DNA of 24,876 nt from Clostridia bacterium (GTDB lineage Bacteria > Bacillota_A > Clostridia > Oscillospirales > CAG-272): NCBI GenBank assembly GCA_017626655.1, contig JAGAIH010000020.1:1-24876 (forward strand). The letters run 5' to 3'. Shown piece after piece: positions 10,014 to 17,190 of this stretch. The number at the start of each line of letters is the position of its first letter. Position 1 is the stretch's first letter. The notes below the pieces were generated by a model that did no database searches, was not told the origin of the DNA, and was given only the letters and a program-made list of their open reading frames with translations. A program made the position numbers and the translations under genes.

Positions 10014-10894
10014 AGCATGCTCCTTTCTTGTTTTTTGGGGTTTACTTCCTCAAAAAGCTCCGTATTGCGTTTGATTACAGCACGGCCTCTCCAGGCAAAG
10101 GCACGTTCGGAAAATGCGGTGTCCGTCATGGATGTCACAGTATTGGTGTCGATACGGATCAAACGGTTTTCTCGGAAATATGGGATGGGAGTATCCTTTT
10201 TCGATTGTATCACGGCTCGATTGTGCGGACAGGCCAGTTGGCAAGTATCACATCCCCACACAAGGCTCCCTTTTAATATGGCATTTGTTTCTTGTTTATT
10301 CAAAACTCCCTTTTTCTGAGTCAGTGCAGAAAGACAATTCGTACGGTCACTCTCTTTACAGCCGGAAGGACAAGCTTTTAAGCACGAGCAGCATCCTTCG
10401 CAAGTCGCAGGATTCTCGGGAAATCCGGGGTTATCCGTTCCTGTAACCTCCTTATAGGCGGCGTCGGTGACAATCTCACCGATGAAAACGAAACTCCCGT
10501 ACTCGGGTGTCAGAAGCAAGCCGTTCAGGCCGATGACGCCAAGGCCTGCCCGTGCTGCCGCGTCTGACTCCAGAATGGGAGAATGATCGGCGAAGAGCGC
10601 GAAGGCATGATTCGGGTAATCCTTTCGTAAAAAAGGTAACAGCGTATTTCCCAGCTCGTTCATATAGCCATGGTAATCCCTTGGAACAGCGTACAGAGAA
10701 ATATTCCGTTCCGGGTCTGACACATCGGCAGTCATAACGTAAGGAATCGTAAAAAGAACAGCTGTTCCGCTGTCAGGGATCCCGGCCCGATCCAAAAGAT
10801 AGGTCTTTGCAGGTTTGCAAACAGATAAAGGAATGGCGTACGCAGGCAACCCAAGCAGAGACCGTATGGTTTCAAGCATGGTATGAGCCTTCAT
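10010..10894 (-). CDS. QueG-like double 4Fe-4S cluster protein (short form)
   Basis: This 294-residue protein resembles epoxyqueuosine reductase QueG, which uses cobalamin and two 4Fe-4S clusters in the last step of queuosine synthesis in tRNA. Two ferredoxin-type clusters are clear: C165, C168, C171, C175 (CEGCCSCLKACPSG), and C215, C218, C222 (WGCDTCQLACPHN), the fourth ligand probably C183 or another nearby cysteine. An upstream DUF1730-like region carries AAARAGLGVIGLNGLLL and YGSFVFIGEI, typical of the family. It is about 80 residues shorter than E. coli QueG and lacks the C-terminal HEAT-like repeats, so the tRNA-modification role is not secure. Start ATG 10892-10894 follows AAAGGA. It is co-transcribed with the prolyl isomerase (30-base gap) and overlaps addB by 4 bases. 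Confidence 0.8.
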   Translation of the reverse strand: MKAHTMLETIRSLLGLPAYAIPLSVCKPAKTYLLDRAGIPDSGTAVLFTIPYVMTADVSDPERNISLYAVPRDYHGYMNELGNTLLPFLRKDYPNHAFALFADHSPILESDAAARAGLGVIGLNGLLLTPEYGSFVFIGEIVTDAAYKEVTGTDNPGFPENPATCEGCCSCLKACPSGCKESDRTNCLSALTQKKGVLNKQETNAILKGSLVWGCDTCQLACPHNRAVIQSKKDTPIPYFRENRLIRIDTNTVTSMTDTAFSERAFAWRGRAVIKRNTELFEEVNPKKQERSML

Positions 10895-10924
10895 GATGCC
10901 ATTCCTTTCTTTCGTGTCAGATCA

Positions 10925-11713
10925 TCAAGCCTTATCGACGGGGTACATAATCTTGAGCTGGTTGATCTTGCTCTGGTATGCTGCCTGCTGACGCTCACGG
11001 GTCAACTGCTCGTAGAGCTGTGCGCGCACGTCGTTGTAGGATAGAGTTTCAGCAGGATTCTTTTTATTGAGACGGATAAGATGATAGCCAAACTGGGTCT
11101 TAACGGGACCTCTGACCTCGCCCTCCTCCATCTCAAAGCAAGCGGCGTCGAACTCAGGAACCATCTGCCCCCGACCGAAGTCACCGAGATTTCCGCCTTG
11201 CTGGGAAGAAGGACAAGAGCTGTTTTCACGGGCAGCGTCTTCAAAAGAGATCTCACCGGCGTTGATAGCGGCTAAAAGTTCGGTAGCTTTCGTTTCGGAA
11301 TCCACCAGAATATGGGAGGCGTTGACGGTTTCGCCTTCGATCATCTCGTCCTTGTGACTGTCGTAGTAGCCGCGAACATCCTCCTCGGAAATACGCACAG
11401 ACTCCACGCATTTGGAGATGGCGTACTCCATGAGAAGCTGCTCCTTGACGGCGGCCAGCTGATCCTTGAAGGCCTGCTCACGCTCGTAAAGATTACGCTG
11501 TGCATCCAGAAGGAACAACCGCTGAGCAATGAGCTGCTCCAGAACGGCGGCGCGTCCTTGGGGGTTGTTATAGGCTTGTCCATTGCGGCCCATGGCCATG
11601 ATAAAGCGATCCACGTCCTCTGTGGTGATGGCCTTGCCATTGACGGAAGCCAGGACGGGGGAAGTGGGCTGGGTATTGTTTCCAAAGGAATTGGGGGTGA
11701 GAATTTCTGCCAT
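10925..11713 (-). CDS. Peptidylprolyl isomerase, parvulin type (cytoplasmic)
   Basis: A 262-residue SurA/PrsA-like protein. Residues about 18-125 form an N-terminal helical chaperone region (ASVNGKAITTEDVDRFI and following), and residues 130-218 a PpiC/rotamase domain with the conserved ASHILV, GGNLGDFGRGQMVPEFD and FGYHLIRL motifs, including histidines H134 and H211. A short helical tail follows. No signal peptide or lipobox is present, so it should act in the cytoplasm, unlike PrsA. I place the start at ATG 11711-11713 because AAGGAG lies 10 bases upstream; a frame extending 15 codons further has no ribosome site. It is the first gene of the operon leading into the QueG-like gene and addBA, under the promoter at 11749-11777. 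Confidence 0.9.
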   Translation of the reverse strand: MAEILTPNSFGNNTQPTSPVLASVNGKAITTEDVDRFIMAMGRNGQAYNNPQGRAAVLEQLIAQRLFLLDAQRNLYEREQAFKDQLAAVKEQLLMEYAISKCVESVRISEEDVRGYYDSHKDEMIEGETVNASHILVDSETKATELLAAINAGEISFEDAARENSSCPSSQQGGNLGDFGRGQMVPEFDAACFEMEEGEVRGPVKTQFGYHLIRLNKKNPAETLSYNDVRAQLYEQLTRERQQAAYQSKINQLKIMYPVDKA

Positions 11714-11748
11714 GATGGGTGAACTCCTTAATTGTGATAGTATAGAAT

Positions 11749-11777
11749 AGTATACCATATCCGATGAAAAAAAGCAA
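11749..11777 (-). promoter_or_regulatory. Sigma-A promoter of the ppi-queG-like-addB-addA operon
   Basis: On the minus strand TTGCTT (11772-11777) and TATACT (11749-11754) are separated by exactly 17 bases that include a T-tract next to the -35. The prolyl isomerase start codon lies about 36 bases beyond the -10. Confidence 0.8.
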
Positions 11778-11941
11778 TAGAGAAGGAAAGAATTATTCGG
11801 AAATTTGTTCGCAATTCACTTGAAACATATTTCGTTCTAAAGCGTCACAAGAAAATTCACAATGAATTTATGGAAATATGGTAGACTTTTTTCGACAAGC
11901 AAAGTAAGATATACGTACCAACCAAACGAAAGGAGGCTGTC

Positions 11942-12718
11942 ATGTCTCAGAATATGAATTTCCCGACTATTCCGCCCGAACAGCTCGCTCAGCTTCTGAG
12001 CAACGACCACGTGATGAACGCCCTATACGACCGTGCTAAGAGCATGATGTGGTCCATGGTACAATACAAAGAGCTCCAGATGCTCTATTCCTGCGCTTTA
12101 AAAGAGATCCAGACGAAATTCGAGGTGTTGGATACAGAATTTAAGCTGGAATATAACCGAAATCCCATCGCATCTATATCCACCCGCCTCAAACGCACGG
12201 AAAGTATTATGGACAAGCTAGAGCGCAAAGGTCTTCCTTTCAATTATACCTCTATCGAAGAACATATTCACGACGTTGCCGGTATCCGTGTCATCTGTTC
12301 ATACATAGACGATATCTACCTCATAGCCGACGCTCTGCTCCGCCAGGATGATATCACCCTCATCGCCCGAAAGGACTATATCGAGCATCCTAAGGATAAC
12401 GGATATCGCTCGCTCCATCTCATCGTGGAGGTCCCCGTATTTCTGACCAATCACAAAAAGCCCATGAAAGTAGAGGTACAGATTCGTACCATTGCCATGG
12501 ACTTTTGGGCTAGTCTTGAGCATCAGATGAAGTATAAGCAAGAAATCCCCGACGAGAAGGCTATCATGGACGAGTTGAAGGACTGCGCTGACGTTATCCG
12601 CGAGACCGACGAGCGTATGCTGGCCATCCGACGCCGCATTGAAGCTGCTGCTGACATTCCAACCGAGGAAGACGTTCTTTTCGATAAACTGGCACGTTTT
12701 GACATTCCCATTCAGTAA
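11942..12718 (+). CDS. Small alarmone synthetase (RelA/SpoT synthetase domain, RelQ-like)
   Basis: A 258-residue single-domain (p)ppGpp synthetase of the RelQ/SAS1 group, which transfers pyrophosphate from ATP to GDP or GTP. Recognisable segments are SISTRLKRTESIMDKLERKG, the HDVAGIRVICSYIDDIY core, the G-loop region RKDYIEHPKDNGYRSLHL and EVQIRTIAMDFWASLEHQMKYK, in the family order. There is no HD hydrolase, TGS or ACT domain, so it is not the long bifunctional Rel. A predicted N-terminal extension of about 45 residues and a helical C-terminal tail, which in RelQ mediates tetramer formation, flank the domain. ATG 11942 has a strong AAAGGAGG site. The gene is divergent from the ppi operon; no promoter hexamers of good quality were resolved in 11778-11930. 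It converges on the aldo/keto reductase with no terminator between. Confidence 0.92.
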   Translation: MSQNMNFPTIPPEQLAQLLSNDHVMNALYDRAKSMMWSMVQYKELQMLYSCALKEIQTKFEVLDTEFKLEYNRNPIASISTRLKRTESIMDKLERKGLPFNYTSIEEHIHDVAGIRVICSYIDDIYLIADALLRQDDITLIARKDYIEHPKDNGYRSLHLIVEVPVFLTNHKKPMKVEVQIRTIAMDFWASLEHQMKYKQEIPDEKAIMDELKDCADVIRETDERMLAIRRRIEAAADIPTEEDVLFDKLARFDIPIQ

Positions 12719-12721
12719 ATA

Positions 12722-13648
12722 CTATTCATCCAGCAATACCGTCAAATCTTGCTCTTGTAACGCAAACACCTGCATAGCCTCGGCAAGCCGCTCCACGCGC
12801 GAGATCCCCAGAATGGGGTAAGCCTTGACTTCCTTATCGCGGAGCAGGTACGCCAGAGATATGGCCGTGGGAGAGAGCTTAGTCTTTTGGGCAAGGGACA
12901 GGATTCGTTCTGCGCGTGACTTGGTAGCAGGATTTATATAGGTACGGGTCAGTCCTTCCGAAATGCCTTCGTAACCACGATCCAGGATGTGGGAAAACAG
13001 ACCTTGTGCCTGGGATGTATAGGCCATGACCGGCATACGGTTCTTCGCGTAGCCCGTATGCTGTGCTTCGTCCATAGCGACGAGCGTTGGATCGTATATT
13101 CCTTCCTTATTGATGACAGCACCATTCCAGAAGATCTGGCTTACACTGAATTCTGCCATGCCGTTTTTACGGGCGAATGCATTCGCTTCGTCTATACGAG
13201 CTACCGTCCAATTGGATGCGCCGATCAAGCGGGTTTTCCCCTCGCAAACCAGTTTGTTCAAAATGGGCATAATAGCCTCCACGGGCTGGCTTTCGTCATC
13301 GCGGTGAAGAAAGTAGATATCCACGCAGTCAGTACCGAGATTGCGCAGAGAATCAACCATATCAGAGCGGATTTCCGCCTCGTTGATGCGGCGGCTCCAA
13401 TCGGGAAGGGAAGGATGGCCTCCTTTGGTGGATATATGCACGCGGTCACGGACGCCGCGGTCACGCATCCATGCGCCGATGGTTTGTTCGGACAGACCCA
13501 TACCGTAGACGGCGGCGGTATCGATCAGATTGCCACCGATGGAAAAGAATGCGTCCAAGATTTTGAAGGAGTTATCACGCGCAACGGCGGTACCGAAGCC
13601 GGCCGTTCCAAGGGAAAGAGGAAAAAATTGTGAATTTTCAGGATGCAT
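12722..13648 (-). CDS. Aldo/keto reductase
   Basis: A 308-residue NAD(P)H-dependent aldo/keto reductase with a TIM-barrel fold. The full catalytic tetrad is visible: D43 in NLIDTAAVYG, Y48, K75 in ISTKGG and H115 in YFLHRDD. Downstream RLIGASNW and VMAYTSQAQGLFS are the usual family segments, and the C-terminal LGISRVERLAEAMQ matches the cofactor-binding end. The sequence is closest in style to the IolS/YdbC/Tas-like branch that reduces sugars and small aldehydes, but the substrate is not known. ATG 13646-13648 has AGAAAGG upstream. The stop codon lies 3 bases from the stop of the convergent alarmone synthetase. No promoter was resolved; a perfect 7-bp inverted repeat lies 66-83 bases upstream of the start. 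Confidence 0.92.
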   Translation of the reverse strand: MHPENSQFFPLSLGTAGFGTAVARDNSFKILDAFFSIGGNLIDTAAVYGMGLSEQTIGAWMRDRGVRDRVHISTKGGHPSLPDWSRRINEAEIRSDMVDSLRNLGTDCVDIYFLHRDDESQPVEAIMPILNKLVCEGKTRLIGASNWTVARIDEANAFARKNGMAEFSVSQIFWNGAVINKEGIYDPTLVAMDEAQHTGYAKNRMPVMAYTSQAQGLFSHILDRGYEGISEGLTRTYINPATKSRAERILSLAQKTKLSPTAISLAYLLRDKEVKAYPILGISRVERLAEAMQVFALQEQDLTVLLDE

Positions 13649-13713
13649 GGTGTTGCCTTTCTCTTTTGCGTTTAACTTTCGTCTGATGCGAACGCAAAGA
13701 TTTTGATAATTCT

Positions 13714-13731
13714 ATAGATTTCTTAATCTAT
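13714..13731. promoter_or_regulatory. Inverted repeat upstream of the aldo/keto reductase gene (possible operator)
   Basis: ATAGATT (13714-13720), spacer TCTT, AATCTAT (13725-13731) is a perfect 7-bp dyad. It is too AT rich for a strong terminator and sits where a regulator of the reductase gene could bind. It could also be chance in AT-rich DNA. Confidence 0.3.
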
Positions 13732-13784
13732 TCCGTCTCTTAGAAGGTGTTTAAATGAGGTAAAAAGAACAAAAGGTGTCCAAT

Positions 13785-14300
13785 TTATTGAACGCCCTGT
13801 TTCTTTATATCCAACCAGCAATATGCTTTTTTAAGCCTTTTTATAATTAGGTCACATGATTTGTCGTATGTTTCAGAATTATATTTCTTCAGTCTGATAC
13901 CGATTGGTTTTTTGGAACCTGGATTTACGCCAACGATTCCTTGACCCAACGCCAAATAAACGTCGCCAAAATGAAAGGACTCCCCAAAATTCCCTCTTAA
14001 GAAAAATTTATCACAGCAATCATCTGTGCTGATTCTTTTAATATTACCGTTATTAAATTCGTTGAAAAAGACATGATTCATATTTCTTATTTCATTGGGA
14101 ACATTGAGAAAGGCAATAGAAGCAGAAACGCTGACAAATGTTTCGTATTTATCCTGTGCAATCTGGATAATTTCAACATAGGAATCATTTTTCCTGTGGA
14201 AAATTATCCGCTTTCTTGATGCATCAACCAAATGAAATCCGTTACGGTATACTTCATTCCCGACTTTTTCTAAAATTGTATCTTGTAATTCCTTTTTCAT
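13785..14300 (-). CDS. Hypothetical protein, orphan, AT-rich
   Basis: A 171-residue protein I do not recognise. It is soluble, rich in lysine, asparagine and phenylalanine, with no signal peptide or membrane segment. The N-terminus (GNEVYRNGFHLVDASRKRIIFHRKNDSYVEIIQI) is loosely reminiscent of DUF4304-like proteins, where a strand-rich domain starts with a GF..........F.R motif, but this is a weak impression. The gene is visibly richer in A and T and uses AT-ending codons far more than its neighbours, which suggests acquisition. AAAGAGAG precedes ATG 14298-14300, and a promoter with a perfect TATAAT lies about 110 bases upstream, so it is probably expressed. It has no operon partner. Confidence 0.7.
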   Translation of the reverse strand: MKKELQDTILEKVGNEVYRNGFHLVDASRKRIIFHRKNDSYVEIIQIAQDKYETFVSVSASIAFLNVPNEIRNMNHVFFNEFNNGNIKRISTDDCCDKFFLRGNFGESFHFGDVYLALGQGIVGVNPGSKKPIGIRLKKYNSETYDKSCDLIIKRLKKAYCWLDIKKQGVQ

Positions 14301-14409
14301 TTTGTGCTCTCTTTCAATGTATGGAAAGTTGCAATCAGCATTTGTCTGACACGATCACATAGATTTCGGTAATCATTACAAGTTTCTTCATAAATACTGT
14401 TTACAGATT

Positions 14410-14438
14410 ATTATATCATATTTTTCAAAGCAATTCAA
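14410..14438 (-). promoter_or_regulatory. Sigma-A promoter of the orphan gene
   Basis: On the minus strand TTGAAT (14433-14438), a 17-base spacer and a perfect TATAAT (14410-14415). The predicted transcript has a leader of about 100 bases before the start at 14300. Confidence 0.7.
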
Positions 14439-14465
14439 GAGTTTTTTGCATTCTCGCATCATTAT

Positions 14466-14649
14466 CACGCCGGAGGCGTGTACATGATCTAATCCGTAGG
14501 AACTGCATATCCTCAACATGAAGTGTTGTATATCATCAAACCGCAGGAAAATGCGCGCTTGCGCGTGATGAGATACAAGGGCGGCATTGCCGCCCTTGAT
14601 GATAAACGCCGTTCTTCATGCGTCGATGATATGGCAAGCCTGCGGCTTG
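14466..14649. repeat. Array of short GC-rich hairpins with ATGAT/ATCAT spacers
   Basis: Successive short dyads are CACGCC-GGA-GGCGTG (14466-14480), CAACA/TGTTG (14514-14528), ATGCGC/GCGCGT (14551-14566), a 10-bp stem with ATT loop (14576-14598), ACGC/GCGT (14606-14623) and CAAGCC-TGC-GGCTTG (14635-14649). Three have 3-base loops. The spacers repeatedly contain ATGAT, ATCAT or GATGAT. The unit has the look of a dispersed palindromic intergenic repeat or of a structured RNA; it does not encode a protein. Confidence 0.6.
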
Positions 14650-14656
14650 GATAAAC

Positions 14657-14691
14657 AAAAAGGAACTTTTGCTTAACAAAAGTTCCTTTTT
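14657..14691 (-). terminator. Terminator of tRNA-Ser
   Basis: A perfect 15-bp stem (14657-14671 with 14677-14691) with loop CTTAA starts 3 bases after the tRNA 3' end on the minus strand and ends in TTTTTGTTTAT. Confidence 0.92.
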
Positions 14692-14694
14692 CGT

Positions 14695-14785
14695 TGGCGG
14701 AGGCGGTGGGATTCGAACCCACGGGCGATTTTACTCGCCACTCGATTTCGAGTCGAGACCGTTATGACCACTTCGATACACCTCC
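14695..14785 (-). tRNA. tRNA-Ser (anticodon CGA)
   Basis: The 91-base gene folds as a class II tRNA. The acceptor stem GGAGGTG pairs with CGCCTCC followed by G and an encoded CCA. The anticodon stem CTCGA/TCGAG holds the loop CTCGAAA with anticodon CGA, reading UCG. A long variable arm GGCGA-GTAAAA-TCGCC, typical of serine tRNAs, precedes a T-arm with GTTCGAATC. It has its own promoter and terminator. Confidence 0.97.
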
Positions 14786-14827
14786 AAGGGAGAGAAAGAG
14801 AGTGAAGCGAACTCTCAAACGCATGAT

Positions 14828-14856
14828 ATTATACCACAAACCGAAAAAAAAAGCAA
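14828..14856 (-). promoter_or_regulatory. Sigma-A promoter of tRNA-Ser
   Basis: On the minus strand TTGCTT (14851-14856), a 17-base spacer starting with seven T and a perfect TATAAT (14828-14833). The tRNA 5' end is 42 bases past the -10, and a GAGAGT/ACTCTC hairpin lies in the leader. Confidence 0.9.
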
Positions 14857-14914
14857 TACCTTTTCAAAAAAAAGTTTCAAGAAAAAATCGACTTTCTGAA
14901 TTCACAGAAATGTA

Positions 14915-14943
14915 TTGACGGATCAGTAATTTTTGTGTATAAT
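14915..14943 (+). promoter_or_regulatory. Sigma-A promoter of the nuclease-like lipoprotein gene
   Basis: TTGACG (14915-14920), 17-base spacer, TATAAT (14938-14943). The start codon at 14972 follows a short leader with GGAGGATC. The promoter is divergent from that of tRNA-Ser, 58 bases away. Confidence 0.92.
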
Positions 14944-14971
14944 ATAGAAAAAACCGATACGGAGGATCGCT

Positions 14972-17005
14972 ATGCATTCGATTCTGAAGTTTCTCAGCCT
15001 GTCCCTTGCGGTGCTCATGATCTTTGGGTGTACAGTCGCCTGTACACCATCCGAGGGAGATACCGATCCAACGATCGGTGAGTCTTCTGAGGAAACTCTT
15101 GCTTCTTCGGATACATCGAATACGGCGAGTAACGAAGGATCCTCTGCGGTCTCCGAGCAGGAACCATCATCGGAAACCGCGCCAGAGGAGCCCGACGAGC
15201 CTTCTGTCAAAACTCGTCCCGCACAGGAGGTCAAGGTGATTTCCATGAATCTGGATGCCAATGAAGCGACAGCCTCTTCACGCGTCAAGATCATGGCTCC
15301 GCTTCTTCTGTCCTTTGATCCCGATTCCATCGGCGTTCAAGAATGCCGTGGCGGTTGGATAAGCCTTCTGAAACGAAACTTTCTTGCCAAGGGCTATGCC
15401 CGAGTTGGCGTGGATGCAGGAGGCGGACAGGATGCTGCGAACGGCTATTTCGCCACCTATATTCTGTATAAGGAAGACAAATTCAATCTCGTTGATAGTG
15501 GCACTTTCTGGCTCTCCCAGACCCCCGATGTTCCCTCTAAATACGGCCCTACGGTAGATACCAACCGTACCTGCACCTGGGCTCTTCTGGAGGACAAGGT
15601 AACGGGCTTCCGATACGTCCATATGAACTGCCATCTGGACTGGATGGATATGTCTGTCAATCAGATCCAGGTGGAGATGATCCGCGAGCAGATCGAACGG
15701 TTTGAGGCTATGGGCTACCCCGTATTTGCAGGAGGCGACTACAACTGCGACGAGGGGACTGACTCCTACTACAAAATGCTGGACTCCGACGTAGTGGACG
15801 ACTCCAAAAAGATCGCTGAAAAGGCTAACGACATCGCCACCTATCCCAGCTACGGCGAATATGACGTTTACGATCCCAAGGAGCGCCCCATCGACTACTT
15901 CTTTGTCACCAAAGAGCATATGACCGTGAAGGAATACCGTGTCGTGGATGAAAAACCCGACGGCAAGTATATCTCCGATCATTTCCCCGTGTTCGTTCAC
16001 GCGCTGGTACACGAAATGTCTGTGATGGACGAAACCCTTCTTTTGCCTGCCTTTGAAGTTGGATCATCTATAAAGGCCGAGCTCTCAGATAGCAAGATCT
16101 CCCTGAGCTTCCCGCAAGCGAACAATGCCGTTGGAGTTTTGGCCTCTCACTACCGTATTGAGCTTCTTTTTGGAGAAAAGATCATCCAGACACGCACTCT
16201 GGCCTCGGGGGTTCTGAAGCTTGAAACCTCTGAAAGCCTGCAAGCAACCGTTAGCGGTATGAATGAGTCGGGAACCTACACCGTCCGCGTTACGCCCGTA
16301 AACATTTTTGGGGACGACGGAACGCCTCAGACAGCCGAGGTCGAATTTTCCTACAACGTAACCTCCGGAGAAATGCCTGCTGCCGATATCGTTGATATTC
16401 GTGTGGAAGGAAATACCCCCGTGGATCACTCTGTCAATGGCTATGAGGTAACGAGCAAGGGTACGACTCCCATCGTAGAAACCGAATACGGAAAAGGTAT
16501 GGATTTCAATAAAAATACTAATTTCATGGTGCGTGGTGTTCAAAACCACTACAATGCAATGGCACAGGGCTTTACCATGGAGATTCTTTTCACCACAGGA
16601 GAAGACATAACCTCCTTCCAGAGTCTTGTGAGCAATATGCACGCAGGCGGTTACGGTGTTGACTGGGAGAATGGAAAGATTACTTTCTCGGTTCGTATCG
16701 GTTCGTCCTACGTTGGACCCTCCGCCGACATTGAGACGAATACCACCTACCATTTAGTTGGCGTGTTCAGCGTTGGAAAGGTTTCGCTGTATCTGAACGG
16801 CGTGCTGATGGGGCAGACAGACGTGAACGGGAATATGCTCCATCCTACCGATGCAGGTGCCGAATACCTCTGTATCGGCGCAGACAGCGATGCAACCGGA
16901 ACGGGGGAGTATCCCATCGATGCAACCGTTTATCTGGTTCGTATGTACACCGCAGTCGCTTCTGACGGACAGGCTCTATATCTCTACGAGAATTTGAACA
17001 AATAA
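14972..17005 (+). CDS. Secreted lipoprotein with endonuclease/exonuclease/phosphatase domain and LamG-like domain
   Basis: A 677-residue lipoprotein. A hydrophobic signal segment ends in IFGC/TVAC, so C20 or C24 is the likely lipidated cysteine, followed by a Ser/Thr/Glu-rich linker to about residue 82. Residues 86-346 are an endonuclease/exonuclease/phosphatase (DNase I-like) domain: N93 in SMNLDAN, E124 in GVQECRGGW, NCHLDW, GGDYNCDEGT and SDHFPV with D336-H337 are the expected catalytic and metal residues. A fibronectin-like beta region (about 365-460) and a LamG/concanavalin-like domain (about 480-677, with VGVFSVGKVSLYLNGVLMGQ) follow. Members cleave nucleic acids or phosphodiesters such as phosphoinositides or sphingomyelin; the substrate here is unknown. 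ATG 14972 has GGAGGATC. The gene is monocistronic. Confidence 0.88.
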   Translation: MHSILKFLSLSLAVLMIFGCTVACTPSEGDTDPTIGESSEETLASSDTSNTASNEGSSAVSEQEPSSETAPEEPDEPSVKTRPAQEVKVISMNLDANEATASSRVKIMAPLLLSFDPDSIGVQECRGGWISLLKRNFLAKGYARVGVDAGGGQDAANGYFATYILYKEDKFNLVDSGTFWLSQTPDVPSKYGPTVDTNRTCTWALLEDKVTGFRYVHMNCHLDWMDMSVNQIQVEMIREQIERFEAMGYPVFAGGDYNCDEGTDSYYKMLDSDVVDDSKKIAEKANDIATYPSYGEYDVYDPKERPIDYFFVTKEHMTVKEYRVVDEKPDGKYISDHFPVFVHALVHEMSVMDETLLLPAFEVGSSIKAELSDSKISLSFPQANNAVGVLASHYRIELLFGEKIIQTRTLASGVLKLETSESLQATVSGMNESGTYTVRVTPVNIFGDDGTPQTAEVEFSYNVTSGEMPAADIVDIRVEGNTPVDHSVNGYEVTSKGTTPIVETEYGKGMDFNKNTNFMVRGVQNHYNAMAQGFTMEILFTTGEDITSFQSLVSNMHAGGYGVDWENGKITFSVRIGSSYVGPSADIETNTTYHLVGVFSVGKVSLYLNGVLMGQTDVNGNMLHPTDAGAEYLCIGADSDATGTGEYPIDATVYLVRMYTAVASDGQALYLYENLNK

Positions 17006-17013
17006 AAACAGAA

Positions 17014-17053
17014 TTCCCCTGCTCTTCTGCGTAGTGTCCTCGGAGCAGGGGAA
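17014..17053 (+). terminator. Probable terminator after the lipoprotein gene
   Basis: TTCCCCTGCTC (17014-17024) pairs perfectly with GAGCAGGGGAA (17043-17053) around an 18-base loop, 8 bases past the stop codon. Only a weak T-run (GCATTTAAAATCGATTTTT) follows. Confidence 0.65.
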
Positions 17054-17133
17054 GCATTTAAAATCGATTTTTCCAAAATGCAATTTAACCGAATTTTCCA
17101 AACACAGCATTTTTAATTGAATTTTCCAAAACG
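17054..17133 (+). repeat. Three tandem AT-rich repeats of 26-27 bases upstream of a tRNA promoter
   Basis: Units at 17054-17079, 17080-17106 and 17107-17133 each start GCA, continue with a variable TTTAA-like stretch, and end in GA(A/T)TTTTCCAAA. They stop two bases before the -35 box of the tRNA promoter, where they could act as an AT-rich UP-element-like activator region. Confidence 0.7.
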
Positions 17134-17135
17134 GC

Positions 17136-17164
17136 TTGACAAACGCCCCTGTCTGTGGTATAAT
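17136..17164 (+). promoter_or_regulatory. Consensus sigma-A promoter of the tRNA-CAT/tRNA-Arg operon
   Basis: Perfect TTGACA (17136-17141), 17-base spacer and perfect TATAAT (17159-17164), 26 bases before the first tRNA. Confidence 0.95.
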
Positions 17165-17190
17165 ACTCTTGTTTGGGAAATCCCCGATTG

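Larger units (their letters stand above)
14301..14694. other. 394-base gene-free region between the orphan gene and tRNA-Ser
   Basis: No plausible coding frame with a ribosome site is seen here. The region holds the orphan gene's promoter (14410-14438), an array of short GC-rich hairpins (14466-14649) and the terminator of tRNA-Ser (14657-14691). No direct repeat of the tRNA 3' end was found that would mark an att site. Confidence 0.7.

Noticed and set aside
13785..14785. Genomic island integrated at tRNA-Ser with att repeats
   Set aside because: No integrase gene and no second copy of the tRNA 3' end were found, so only composition and position support transfer; kept as a low-level finding.
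15278..16753. Long minus-strand frames (244 and 222 codons) under the lipoprotein gene
   Set aside because: They lie antisense to a gene with recognisable catalytic motifs and its own promoter, and have no ribosome sites or family resemblance.
17054..17133. Possible CRISPR array from the three repeats
   Set aside because: The units are contiguous imperfect tandem copies without unique spacers, and no cas gene is nearby.
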